Of a DNA stretch of 64,000 bases, positions 14,208 to 24,900 are shown piece after piece. The notes under the pieces were generated by a model. It did no database searches. It was not told the DNA's origin and saw only the letters and a program-made list of their open reading frames with translations. The stretch's first letter is position 1, and every line of letters begins with the position of its first letter. This DNA is from Berberis thunbergii (lineage: Eukaryota; Streptophyta; Magnoliopsida; Ranunculales; Berberidaceae), in assembly GCA_003290165.1 (NCBI GenBank), contig QNQO01010698.1, positions 30,810 through 94,809 of the forward strand, given 5' to 3'. The position numbers were made by a program, and so were the translations under genes.

Positions 14208-15301
14208 ATTGAATTCGCGCCCTCAGTTTCCATGTTTTGGTGAGCACCTCCTTCACATACCCGAAGACCAATCTTCTCCCTTCAAAATTTTCAACAAGGA
14301 ATTGTTCACACTCCTCACGTTCTTCCTCAAAGTCAGAGGATTACAAGTGAACAATTGTCTTCCCTTCTACAATCGCGCGCGCACGCGGGGGGGGGGGGGG
14401 GAGGGTTTGGTTGAGAGTCATTCATGGAGGTGTTTGCAGGACCCTCTACCTGGTTAGCAGCCACCATTGTGGTTTTGCCCTGTAGACTTTTCGAGTTTGC
14501 TCCATGGAACCACCATTATAAAGCGTGGAAGTACAAGCAGTGGAAGCACAAGGAATCATAAGAGAGGATAAGACTTACTCTGTCATCTTTGAGCGGAATC
14601 GGAGAGAGTGCGAAAAAAGTCGACTGGATCCAAGTCGACATTCGCCTGACGCTCAGATCGAAGCCTTTCTTGCGAGCAGTCGTCTCCCATAAGAGAAGAT
14701 CTCCCCTCTCAGTCAGAGAGATCGCCTCATATATAGAATGACTTGGGCTTAATCCCCAAAATAGTTTGTTGTTTCTGCAATGATGTCCAAACCTCGGTGA
14801 AGGTCTTTATCATGAACTTATGACTCATCACATGAATCAAATTCAATCAAGTAAACCATCATGAAAGCATCCTGAAACCTGGGACTATTCAATACTCACC
14901 CTTAAAAAATCCCATGAGCAAATAAAACATTACACCTCCAACAACAAAGGAGTTATCGATAACTTCAGATAAGCTTAGGTGTCCAAACCAAACTTTGCTT
15001 AGGTGCCCAAACCAAACTTTCTTAAATGATTCAATGATCTTTCTTTTAGTCTACCAAACCCTTCAATCACACAACATGAATAATTTAAGTCATCACTCAT
15101 CAATAGAAAAGAAGATTGTATGCCAACAATCTAATACAAGATGAAAATGCCTGCACCTAAGACAGTATCCACCATAACAAGGATTATTTTCAAAAGAATT
15201 AAAGAAAAGTCTCGTAAATGAACAATGTGTAGTTGTGAGCCTTTGATACTAGCACAACAATTAAAACTAGGGAAAAGAAGAAATATAAATAAAATTTTCT
15301 C
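14208..15301. other. Intergenic stretch with poly-G tract and small duplications
   Basis: No gene was recognised. A CGCGCGCACGCG block runs into a guanine homopolymer near 14380-14402. A 27-bp unit GCTTAGGTGYCCAAACC is repeated twice near 14978-15025. A 35-bp piece identical to AVT3 coding sequence lies at 14728-14762 and is listed separately. The last part is the AVT3 3' UTR. Confidence 0.5.
14728..14762 (-). repeat. 35-bp stray copy of AVT3 coding sequence
   Basis: Positions 14728-14762 are identical to 16083-16117 inside the AVT3 reading frame, in the same orientation. The shared piece corresponds to the codons for the IKPKSFYIW region. The flanks differ, so only this short piece was copied. 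Confidence 0.8.
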
Positions 15302-16576
15302 CTAAGCCTTCTCCACTGCAAAAATCTGTGATACCGAAGAGAATGTACCTGAGATCCCCAAAACAACTCCAAAAAACACAATGGCTACATCAAAAAGCTT
15401 GTCCTTCCAATCCATCTCCTCATCAAAGGTCTTTAGATGGAATAGTGCAGGCAACACAAACCCCAAAACTCCACAAACACTGCTTCCTACCAATGACATG
15501 AAATCGGCGAAGTTGGGAACCATGAGTGCCACCAAACTGACACCTAAAACCACCACCCATCTCAACCACAAACAGTAGTTCCCATTGGTGAATCTCCTCG
15601 CAAACACCTCATTAACTGGGTTCATCATCAAGGGAAAGGTGAAGAACAAATTGATACAAAGACCCAATTGCACCACACAGCTCACCAAGCCTTTTCCAAA
15701 GTTTGTGGTGATAATATCTTTGGTGGCATCTCCAAATGCAAAGTACCCCAACACTCCAAAAGTTGCATACATCAAAGAAATGAATCCCATTGACAAACCC
15801 AAGATTTTCCCAAACCTGTCCTTGACTTGGGTTTCTGATTCCAATGGAAGTGCCATTCCAACTCCTTCAAAGGCATAAACAGCCACCCCCAGACCATAAA
15901 ACACAACATTGAATCCCCCAAATGTTACAAACTCGTGATGATGTTTCAAAGAAATGATTACATCTTCAACCATAACAACACCCATTGCTCCAATATCAAC
16001 AACATCTGCAAAAATACTCAATGGAGCAAGATGGGTAAGCGTAGGAATCAAATTCAAACCCAATTGAAAAGGAAAACAAGCCCATATATAGAATGACTTG
16101 GGCTTAATCCCCAAAATGGACTCCGAAGACGACGACGAAGAATTCAATAAATAAACCATAGTGTTCCCAATGAAGATCAAGTAGCCAACACAAAAACCTG
16201 CTTGAGATAACACAATCAATGCATCGACAAAAATCCTCCCAATGGGCCCACAAACAATGAAACCCAGATCTCCAAATGAGTTAATCTTTGAACACTCTTG
16301 ATTAGTCTCAAGTTTCCTCCTAGTTTTCACCAACAACATCATACAGTGATTTGTTACAGCCCCAACAAATAATAACATGAGCGCACCCATGATCCATCCA
16401 GTCTTCCTGAAGGTGTAAGGAAGGCCAAGCACTCCTGCCCCAACAACGGCAATGAACACATTGGCAAATGTCTTGGGAAGGGAAGACAGTGGTGGGGATT
16501 TGGAAGAGAGAAGTGGTGAGTCCTCCCTTGCCAGGGGTGGTGGTGTTGATGTACTTGCTTGTTTATCAAACACCAT
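15302..16576 (-). CDS. AVT3: AVT3-like vacuolar amino acid transporter, intronless
   Basis: One uninterrupted frame of 424 aa. The protein belongs to the amino acid/auxin permease (AAAP) family. The N-terminus carries a short cytosolic leader (MVFDKQAS..., REDSPLL) followed by the first membrane segment with the family signature TFANVFIAVVGAGVLGLPY at about residues 36-54. About ten more hydrophobic segments follow to the C-terminus. Length, the leader and the lack of introns match plant AVT3 proteins, homologous to yeast Avt3/Avt4. Members of this group export neutral amino acids from the vacuole; the exact substrates here are inferred. The ATG at 16576 is the first in frame and gives the conserved leader. 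No lesion was seen. The gene is transcribed away from the unknown gene remnant that begins near 16.9 kb. Confidence 0.93.
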   Translation of the reverse strand: MVFDKQASTSTPPPLAREDSPLLSSKSPPLSSLPKTFANVFIAVVGAGVLGLPYTFRKTGWIMGALMLLFVGAVTNHCMMLLVKTRRKLETNQECSKINSFGDLGFIVCGPIGRIFVDALIVLSQAGFCVGYLIFIGNTMVYLLNSSSSSSESILGIKPKSFYIWACFPFQLGLNLIPTLTHLAPLSIFADVVDIGAMGVVMVEDVIISLKHHHEFVTFGGFNVVFYGLGVAVYAFEGVGMALPLESETQVKDRFGKILGLSMGFISLMYATFGVLGYFAFGDATKDIITTNFGKGLVSCVVQLGLCINLFFTFPLMMNPVNEVFARRFTNGNYCLWLRWVVVLGVSLVALMVPNFADFMSLVGSSVCGVLGFVLPALFHLKTFDEEMDWKDKLFDVAIVFFGVVLGISGTFSSVSQIFAVEKA

Positions 16577-16730
16577 TGATGAAAATAAAACAATGGGGTG
16601 GTGTTGATGATGGGTTTTGATTGAATGTTTGAATGAATTTTTGGTTCTGGTAAATTTGTTGGAGAGATTTTGTGTGTGGTTTGGTTTGGTCTGTTTGTTT
16701 TGAAATCAGGAGAGAAGAAGAGTTGATGAG

Positions 16731-16739
16731 ATATATAGA
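16731..16739 (-). promoter_or_regulatory. Possible TATA box of AVT3
   Basis: On the minus strand the sequence reads CTATATATCT about 155 bases upstream of the AVT3 start codon. This would leave a 5' UTR of roughly 120 bases, normal for a plant gene. This is position and motif only. Confidence 0.4.
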
Positions 16740-17069
16740 TGGAATAGAGTGGTAAGACGACCTTTATGGATGGATTTCGTGGAACACTTGACGATTTTTT
16801 TGGTTCCATGAAACTTTGCTCTCTTCATTTGAGATGTTAACACAGCCTGACATGTGTTGTTAAGTGAACTAAACTATGTGAAGCAATGTTGTGTGCTAAA
16901 AATGTAATTTTGAATTTGAAATTATTAAGGTGTTATTTGTCATGGTCAGATAGGTGTGCAAACTAATTAAGGTGTGGAAGACTCGAAGTTAGTATGATTA
17001 ATTAATTATATATTGTAATTGATTAAGGGTCATGTAAGTTAGCTTATCATGTTTAGTAAATATTACACA

Positions 17070-18444
17070 AATTGTCTTGGATAGATTATGTGACGAGTCC
17101 CATGAGCAGGACATGTGTGTGTGGGTTCCAAGTAATAATGGGATTTTTTCCCTTCAATCGGCTTATGAACTGTTACGGAAAAATGGAAGGGTCAAGGCAA
17201 TAAATCAACTGCTTTGGCAAAATCTTCTTCCTTCCAGAATATCACTCTTTGTTTGGAAATTACTCCGTAGAGGAGTGCCAGTGGATGGGGAATTATACAG
17301 ATGTGGTATCAGCCTAACTTCTAGATGCCGTTGTTGTAGCTCGCCAAAGCAAGAATCCTTGAAGCATCTCTTCCTAGATGGAGAATTGGCGAAGCAAGTG
17401 TGGAGTCATTTTGATAGGATTTTTGACGTTCATACACGGAGACCAGCAGAAGTCTCAACGGTGATAGCCACTTGGTTCAAGAGAGATAAACGTGATTCGC
17501 AAACAGGTGTGCTATTCTTTCTTTCTTCTATGTTCATTCTATGGGAAATTTGGAAACAAATATGCAAATGTGTTTATGAAAATGTCCCCCCAAATTCAGC
17601 CTTTGCGATTTTGAATATTAGGCGTCAGTTGAGATTGACAAATACTTTTATAACCCCCCAGCAAATTAGCATGAACAAGGCCCCCTACGGGCTTTGGGGT
17701 TGAATGTGCTCCCTGTTAAAAGGAGTTGGTTCGAATTGTTTTTTGGCACCCTCCCCCTTTAGATTTTGTTGCGCTTAATGTGGATGACTCTTCCCGCAAG
17801 GACAAGGCAGCCGACGGTGTGATTATTAGAGACTCGAAGGGTTCATGTGTTGTGGGAAAACAAAATTTTTTTGTGCAGGATCTAACAACAAAGCGAAAAT
17901 TTTGGCTCTTTTGGAGGGGCTCCGCCTCTATCTTGACTGGGGTTTCAAAAAGGTGGTTATCCAAACGAATTCGGCTCTTGTTTGCGGTTGGTTTTTGGAA
18001 TATTTAAAAATACCTTGGCATTAGGAGAATATTTTAAAAGAAATTAAGTTATTGGCCGCGACAATGACGTTAGATTGTCAACATATCTATAGAGAGGCTA
18101 ATGCAGTGGCAGATTCATTGGCAGATAGAGCACAAAAAGATCATAGGACTGTTTCTTTCAATGGGACTGATTTGCCTAGGAAAATTGCAGGCTTGATTGT
18201 GCTAGACAGATTATATACGGCGTACATTCGCCATGGGGATGAGTAGTTATCTGATTGTTCTATGGCTGCGAGGATTTGCTTTTAAGTATTTTTGTTTTAC
18301 GGCTGCGGCTAAAATTTTGTTTTGGTTATTTCACGGGTAAAGTCGTCATGTACCCCCGTATTGATTGTAAATCAATTTTTTGATAATTAATAAAGGTCTG
18401 GCATTCCAAAGGTGCCCCTCCCCACTGGAGGTTTAATTAAAAAA
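17070..18444 (+). mobile_element. 5'-truncated LINE insertion (ORF2 C-terminus)
   Basis: The insert is flanked by a 12-bp target duplication AAATATTACACA (17058-17069 and 18445-18456) and ends in an A-rich tail, as expected for target-primed reverse transcription. It holds only the last part of ORF2. At 17077-17703 there is a zf-RVT reverse-transcriptase zinc-binding domain, with LWQNLLPSRISLFVWKLL and the CRCCSSPKQESLKHLF cysteine/histidine cluster. From about 17750 to 18246 follows an RNase H-like domain, with LNVDDSSRKDKAADGVIIRD and later IYREANAVADSLADRA. The RNase H part is broken by at least one frameshift. Most of the element (ORF1, endonuclease, RT core) is missing. Confidence 0.88.
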
Positions 18445-18558
18445 AAATATTACACATGGAATCTAATCTAAACTATTATAGAAGGCAAAGGCCTAATCAA
18501 CAATTTGATGTCCTATTCTACATTTAATGTTACATCATCCACGTCTTTTGTTAACCAG

Positions 18559-18681
18559 GTTATACAAAGATACCAAAAACCATGGTATCTTGAAGTCCGT
18601 TGCATTGCGGGCATCAAAGAGGAAATGATTGGTGAGCCGATAATGTGTCTCGATGCCATTCTCGGATCTATGAAAGACACT
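18559..18681 (+). pseudogene. Duplicated exon (copy A) of the unrecognised gene
   Basis: It is a 123-nt exon-like block with a TTAACCAG acceptor and a GTGAGT donor, paralogous to the exon at 18913-19034. Its coding sense differs near the start, where a GGAGGGG stretch of copy B is altered, and a few codons differ. Which copy is spliced cannot be judged from sequence. Confidence 0.55.
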
Positions 18682-18912
18682 GTGAGTTGTGATTCCTTAT
18701 TGAAATTATTGAGGGCTATTTGTCATGATCAGATAGTTGTAAACTAATTAGGTGTCGAAGACTCAAAGTTAGTGTCATATAAGTTAGCTTATCATGTTTA
18801 GTAATTATTACAAATGGAATCTAATCTAAACTATTATAACAGGCAAAGGCCTAATCAACAAGTTGGTGTCATTCTATTTAATGTTACATCATCCATGTCT
18901 TTTGTTAATTAG

Positions 18913-21900
18913 GTTCTACAAGATACCAAAAACTATGGAGGGGTCTTGAAGTCCATTGCGGGCATCAAAGAGGAAGTGATTTGTGAGCAGATGATGTGTC
19001 TCGATACCATTCTCAGTTCTATCAAACATACGCTGTGAGTTGCGATTCCTTATTTTTAGACTAAAGAAAAAACAAATGACATGAAGGGGGACAGTATGTT
19101 TTGTCATCATGAAGTCCATTTAATTCAGTCACCCCACCAAATTCAGACTACTCCCACAACTTATGTTATGGTCTATACTTTGGTGTTTGAAAATTCTGTT
19201 GATTTTTTTTTTAAGGCAAGCGTTGGGGTGTAAATGGACTCCTTAGACCATTGAAAAAAAATTGGATTTACATATTACATTCTATCGTATTTCCTACCTC
19301 TCGTATCATCAAAAATAATATTCTTAAGATCCTCCGCGAAGGAGCTAGGGGTAATTTCCAGGAATTCTGAACTCGACAGTAAGCTAGTAAGCTTGTCTGC
19401 TGCCTGATTTAAATTTTGTTGAATTATCAACACCAACTTATAAAATAATTTAGAGAAGTTGAGAATTGAGAAGAGTTGAGAATTGAGAAGAAGAAAAGAA
19501 CTAGGTAGAGTTCTTTAGAAGACTTGAGAAGAAGGAAAGAAATTACGGATTTCTAGAGAATTACTCCACCTCCCTTGAGAGATTGTAAATAGACAATGGA
19601 TGTTAGAGGCTGGGTCAACCAAGACTTGTAGTCTTGGGTCATTGTGTGAGTATTGTGGGTTGTGCATGAGAGAAATGGGTTAAGTATGAGAAATGTAAGT
19701 GTTTTGTGTTAAGTGTGTAATGTGTAATTGTTGTTTTAGTAATATAAAATTGAGTTTGTAATTGATCCTGGGTGCGAGAATTCTCAACAATTTGATATCA
19801 TAGCAGGTTCAATCGGAATGATATTGTTTACAGGAGATAACAATATTGTTCACAGGAAGACGACATTGTTCATCGGCACTATTCAATATTCATTAATATT
19901 GTTCACTATTTATGCGTACGACATTGTTTGTACGCATGGTACTGTTCATACGAAAGATCAAAGTATAATTTTCGAGGAGCTGTCTGTGGGAATTTTTTGT
20001 GCGCAGTTTGAGACTGTGAAGTCGATTGGTCATGGACAAGTGAAGTCAGGCTTGAGGTGTCACACCAAGCATTGACATTGTGTATTCGTGTACATAGATG
20101 TAGCGGATCCCAGTGAGAGGATTGGTAGGCAGGGTGATGAAGGCGACACATCCTATAACAAGAGATCGTAGGGTCGTGTTGTACCAGAGAGCATGTTGTG
20201 TTGTTGTACTAGAGAACACACTGTGTGATTGTGCCAGAGAGCAAGTTATGTGTGGTTGTGTCAAAAAGCACATTGTGAGTAAAGGCGCCAAGAGAGCACG
20301 TTGTGTGGATGTACAAAGAAACCACATGAAAGTTCTGATTGTGTGTGCCAAGGGAGTAAATGAAATTGATGCAGTGTGAAGATGGTGTTCGTGAACAAAT
20401 TGGTCATGATATTGGAAGTGTACAATGTGTGAACGTGAAGACAATGTTTGAACATGAAATGTAACACCCGTAAGTTTTCGTTTGACTAATTTACTTACTT
20501 TTTAGAGTTTTCAATTAAAAACAATAGTTTTAAAATTTTTGGAAATTAAATTATTTTTAGAAAAAAATTCAGTTTTTTTTTTTGGGATTTTGGAGGGTGG
20601 GTGCCCTTAGAATCCGGTGGGGAAAATAGCCACCCACTTATAAAACAAATCCCCCTTTTTTTTCTTTCCTTTTTACAGAGCGCGAACTCCTTTGCAGTGT
20701 TTCTTCTTCGCTGGCCTGTGTTTGGACAAATCAAACGATTCCTCCGCCAAATTTCTTTCTATCTTCTTCATTTCTTCACCTCTTCTTTCCCTCTTCATTC
20801 TCTTTCATATTCCCACTCAGAAAATCAAAGTTTCAGATTGTGTGAGCTTGACGGAGCTAGTTCTGACTGATCGGATAGTGTAGCTCCGATCAACCCTTTT
20901 AGGGATGTTTGTGGCATCGGTTGGTACATGCATAGATGGTCGAGTGGCTGGCTGAAAATTTCAGAAAAACATGGAGAGTGAGGTTCGCCATCGTCGATTT
21001 TGGATTATGATTTGCAGGTGAGCTTCAATCCACAGTTTAGAGGTATTGAGGGAGCTTGTCAAGATGATTCCAGTAGATTCAGGTGAGTATGACCCCATTT
21101 AATTCAGTTTGAGTGCTAATTGTTGGTCTGCATATATTTGTGTGGAGGTTTTTGTGTCACGAGTTTAGGTTAGATTGCTGTAGAGTTTGATATGTTGCAT
21201 GTTTAATAACGATATTACGTCATATCAAATATTTGTTTGGTGTTTAATTGGTAAATTTCAGTTTAATCCATGTATAGATAATTTTCCTCACTGTAATCAC
21301 TTAGTTTCAACTAGTGTTTGAAGTATTGAGTTGTCTTTTTCTTGTTTATGGATTGATCGTGTTTAATTCATAGTTATCACATGTTTAGCATGAAGGCGCT
21401 CCTTCAATGGAGTGGTTTCGGTAATTTAAATTATATTTTTAGCTCCCTGATAATTAAAGCATGATATATATATTGGTGAATGCATGCAACTATAATGTTT
21501 AATTTGAAAGACATCTACGTTGAAACCTTTAATGGAATTGCTGCTATATGCTTTTGATTGTGTGTATTTGAACTCCAAGTTAAGACTTTGACTTTATAAA
21601 GTTTTGAAGAGTTTGGTTGCTATGTTGGTCCAATTGAGAATTAATTTATGGATATAATTTGTTGAAATTAGGATATACATGATTGTAATTGAATCACATG
21701 TCTTGGACTTGTGTCTAGATTTTCTTACAGCAGGTTCACTTAATTGTATTGGTGGTTGGGCAAACTTATATTTGTCAGTTTGACATGAATCTTATACTGT
21801 TAGTTGCGTGTCTGAATGTAGATGTGTTTAGGCTTTTGTGGAACATCGTTTCAGTTTGTAGTCTGTGTTTTAGAGCATGATTTGTGTGACATTGTTGAAC

Positions 21901-24900
21901 TTGTGTCTAGATTTCCTGACAGAAATTCCATTGATTTTTATTGGTGGTTTGGCAAACTTATACTTGTCAGTTTGACACGAATCTTAGACGGTTAGTTGCG
22001 TATTTGAATGTAGACCTAGAGCACCATTTCAGTTTGTAATCTGTGTTTTAGAACATGGTTTGTGTGACACTGCCAGACTTGTGTCCAGATTTCCTGACAG
22101 CAGTTTCGCTGAATTGTATTAGTATTTTGTTAGACTTATACTTGTCGATTTGACATGAATCTTAGACTGTTAGCTGTTTTTTTTTTTTTCTGAGTGTAGA
22201 TTTGTTTAGGCTTTAGTATAACACAATTTGAGCTTATAATCAGTGTTTTAGAGCATGATTTGTATGTCACTATCGAACTTGTGTCTAGATTTCCTGACAG
22301 CAGTTTCACTGTGTTGTATTGGTGTTTTGACAGACATATACTTGTCGGTTTAACATGAATCTTAGACCGATAGCTGTGTTTCTGAATGTATATTTGTTTA
22401 GGCTTTAATATAACACAATTTGAGCTTGTAATCAGTGTTTTAGAGCATGATTTGTATGTCACTATTGAATATGGGGTCTAAATTTCCTGACAGTAGTTTC
22501 ATCGTGTTGTATTGTGTTTTGGAAGATTTATACTTGTTGGTTTGACACTAATCTTAGACTTTTATTTGTGTATCTAAATGCAGATGTGCTTAGGCTTTGG
22601 TAGAACACCATTTGAACTTATAAGCAGTCTTTTAAAGCATGCTTTGTACGAGTCAATCAGACTAGTTTTAAGATTTAATGACCTTATTTCATTTGTAAAA
22701 CTGTGTTGACTTTGAAAGAATGAGGATATAAGGCATATGCCATTAGTTTTGTAACCGAGAGTAGTTTTCAAATTGTCCTAGCTTTCTCACATATGACTTA
22801 TGCCATTAGTTTTGTAACCGAGAGTAGTTTTCGGATTGTCCTAGCTTTCTCACATATGACTTACGGTTTGGAAGTTACATGCATTTTAGTACTAACATTT
22901 CAGGTTGTCCAGTCTGACCATTGTAACATCAGTCTGTGTGATTTACCATAGAATCTCGAGTCTTGAACCTTCAGGATTGTTTGATTCGAGGGATAATATT
23001 GTTGTGATTTGGGTCATGTTGGGACCCTAGTGTAGTCGTGGACTTGTGAGGATTGTTGAGTCTTGAACCTGTATGATTGTTCGACTCGAGGGACATTATT
23101 GTTGTGATTTGGGTCATGTTAAGACCCTAGTGTAGTTGTGGACTTGTGAGGATTGTCTAATTGACTATTGTTCCACATCTATTATGTTAGACTCTGTATA
23201 GTTTCGTAGTACATGCATGCTGATATTAGTGTAAGTGTCTCTACCCCGCTGTAATGCTTGTTGTATCGATGCTTAGGACCTTGTTCGCATCATGAGTTTG
23301 GTGGTGCTTTGAGATGACTCGCACCTATAGACATTGTGGATGCTATTGCATGTGGCAAATTTGCTGAGGTGCGGTGAGCTCCTGCACGCATTTGCTACTA
23401 GAGAGTGCAGTAGGACAAGTCCCGGAGGACGTGCTTAGGAGATTACTCGCTTTCCCTCCCAGCACGCTTGAGTTTGATTTGTGTTAGGTTGACCGTGTTA
23501 GGCCAATCATTCGGGATATTAGAATTTGTATCCTGCCAGATGACACCCCATTGGGATATAAACAAGCATGTAGTGGTACTGATGCTCGTTGTGAGATGTG
23601 TCTGGGTGAGACACATTTGTAGGGAATGCGAATACCTACGACATGAGACACTTACATAGGAACTTATTATGAGACACTTGCTAGTTTACGACATTACTAT
23701 ACTTGTTTTATGACTGATTGATAGTGAGGTAAGCTCATTAATAGTTTATGCAACTACACAACTTACCTCGAAATATGTGAACCTTGCTTTCAAGGTGATA
23801 TGATGAGTTCCTTATGAAGTCAGTTATACTATACTTTTGATAGTTCAAATGGTTTCCATGATGTATTATTAGCATAGATTTTACTTGGCTACAGGACACA
23901 TGACTATATAGATAAATGAACCCTTATGGTTGTGACACTAACAAAGTGTGGTATGTTCACCTAGATGGAAAAACTAAGCCATTGCTTTGGGGTGGTTGAA
24001 CCTAGTGCAATGGGTTGTTCCTGAGGAGTTTGGTTTAGTGTACGACATGAGTTCTTTTCGAGTGATGTACATATGCTGGTAGAAGCATGTGTACATGTAG
24101 TCATGAATGTAATGGTGTTCATAAATTGACGGATAGATTGATGACTCGAATTATGGCATGTTGGTTGAAAATCTTAACCACATGTGAAATATCTTATATT
24201 TAATCTTGCATTTCAAGCAATAGTTGTATCTAGCTTTATCTCTGATATATTTATTTTATACTTTATAGCCTCGTCATGGCATCCTAGAGTTGTGTATTAT
24301 TGTTATGTATCCTTGGTATGCTCATACCAGCTAGTGCTAACTTGTTTTGTGGCAAATGGGTGTATCCCCACTTGGGTGCAGGTGGTGGTGCTGCAGGTGG
24401 AGCTAAGTTGTTGTTGTTGCTCGTATTTTAGGATGGTGAATTAGCTCATTTTATTTTACTGTCTATATGAATTTTTATGTTATTTATTAAAAAAATTAAA
24501 GTTGCGTATGAGAGAAAATCAGTGAAGTGTGTGTGTGTAAAAAATGTAAATGTTTTGTGTAAGTGTGTAATGTGTGATTGTTATTGTATTAATGTAAAAT
24601 TGAGTCTATTATCAATCTGGGTGCGAGAATTCTCAACAAATATCAGGAAAGAGTTTCATATCATTGTTTTGCCACTTGAGTGCAATGTTCGGGATGGGAG
24701 ACCATTAGTACAAGGGGGATCAAAGCTTCTATCTCAAAATCAAATGTTGTTGCAAACATGCATTCTAGCCAGTATTGCAGATTGTTTTGAGGGTCTTAGA
24801 TTTCTCTATGAGATGCACCATGACAAGTAATTTTTCCATATCAAAATGATTTTATTTCTAAATGACAGTTTCATATGTTATGTTTGTTAGAAATGTTGGC

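Larger units (their letters stand above)
16915..19037. repeat. Direct tandem duplication, first copy split by a LINE
   Basis: Copy A runs from 16915 to 18699 and copy B from 18700 to about 19037. Without the LINE insert copy A is about 400 bp. Shared landmarks are TTGTCATGRTCAGATAG, GTTAGCTTATCATGTTTAGTAA, GGAATCTAATCTAAACTATT, and an exon-like block with GGGCATCAAAGAGGAA. The copies differ by scattered substitutions and small indels. Confidence 0.85.
20460..24470. mobile_element. Ty3-type LTR-like remnant with internal tandem repeats
   Basis: The block begins TGTAACACCCG, a common start of plant Ty3 LTRs. It then carries a promoter/leader-like region, several tandem repeats, and near 24360-24430 a GGTGCAGGTGGTGGTGC block of the sort seen near the 3' end of such LTRs. 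No protein domain of a retroelement was seen. I could not find a matching terminus or target duplication, so the right boundary and the class are tentative. It may be a long solo LTR nested in the LTR element around it. Confidence 0.35.
19417..24638 (+). mobile_element. Non-coding LTR retroelement (LARD-like), right LTR truncated
   Basis: The left LTR (19417-19789) starts TGTTGAATT and ends GAATTCTCAACA, that is TGTTGA/TCAACA termini. It is followed at once by ATTTGATATCATAGCAGG, a decayed initiator-methionine tRNA primer site (usual TGGTATCAGAGC). The last 135 bases of this LTR recur at about 24505-24638, again ending GGTGCGAGAATTCTCAACA. The 5-base flanks AATTT and AATAT are one mismatch from a target duplication. 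The interior has no gag or pol and seems to hold a second LTR-like block from 20460. The right end stops eight bases before the acceptor of the exon at 24647. Confidence 0.6.

Noticed and set aside
14380..14402. Guanine homopolymer next to CGCGCGCACGCG considered as a functional G-quadruplex or promoter element
   Set aside because: No gene starts nearby. It lies beside a LINE remnant and could be a sequencing or slippage artefact.
15381..15878. Two plus-strand open frames opposite AVT3
   Set aside because: They are antisense shadows of the transporter reading frame, whose domain match is clear.
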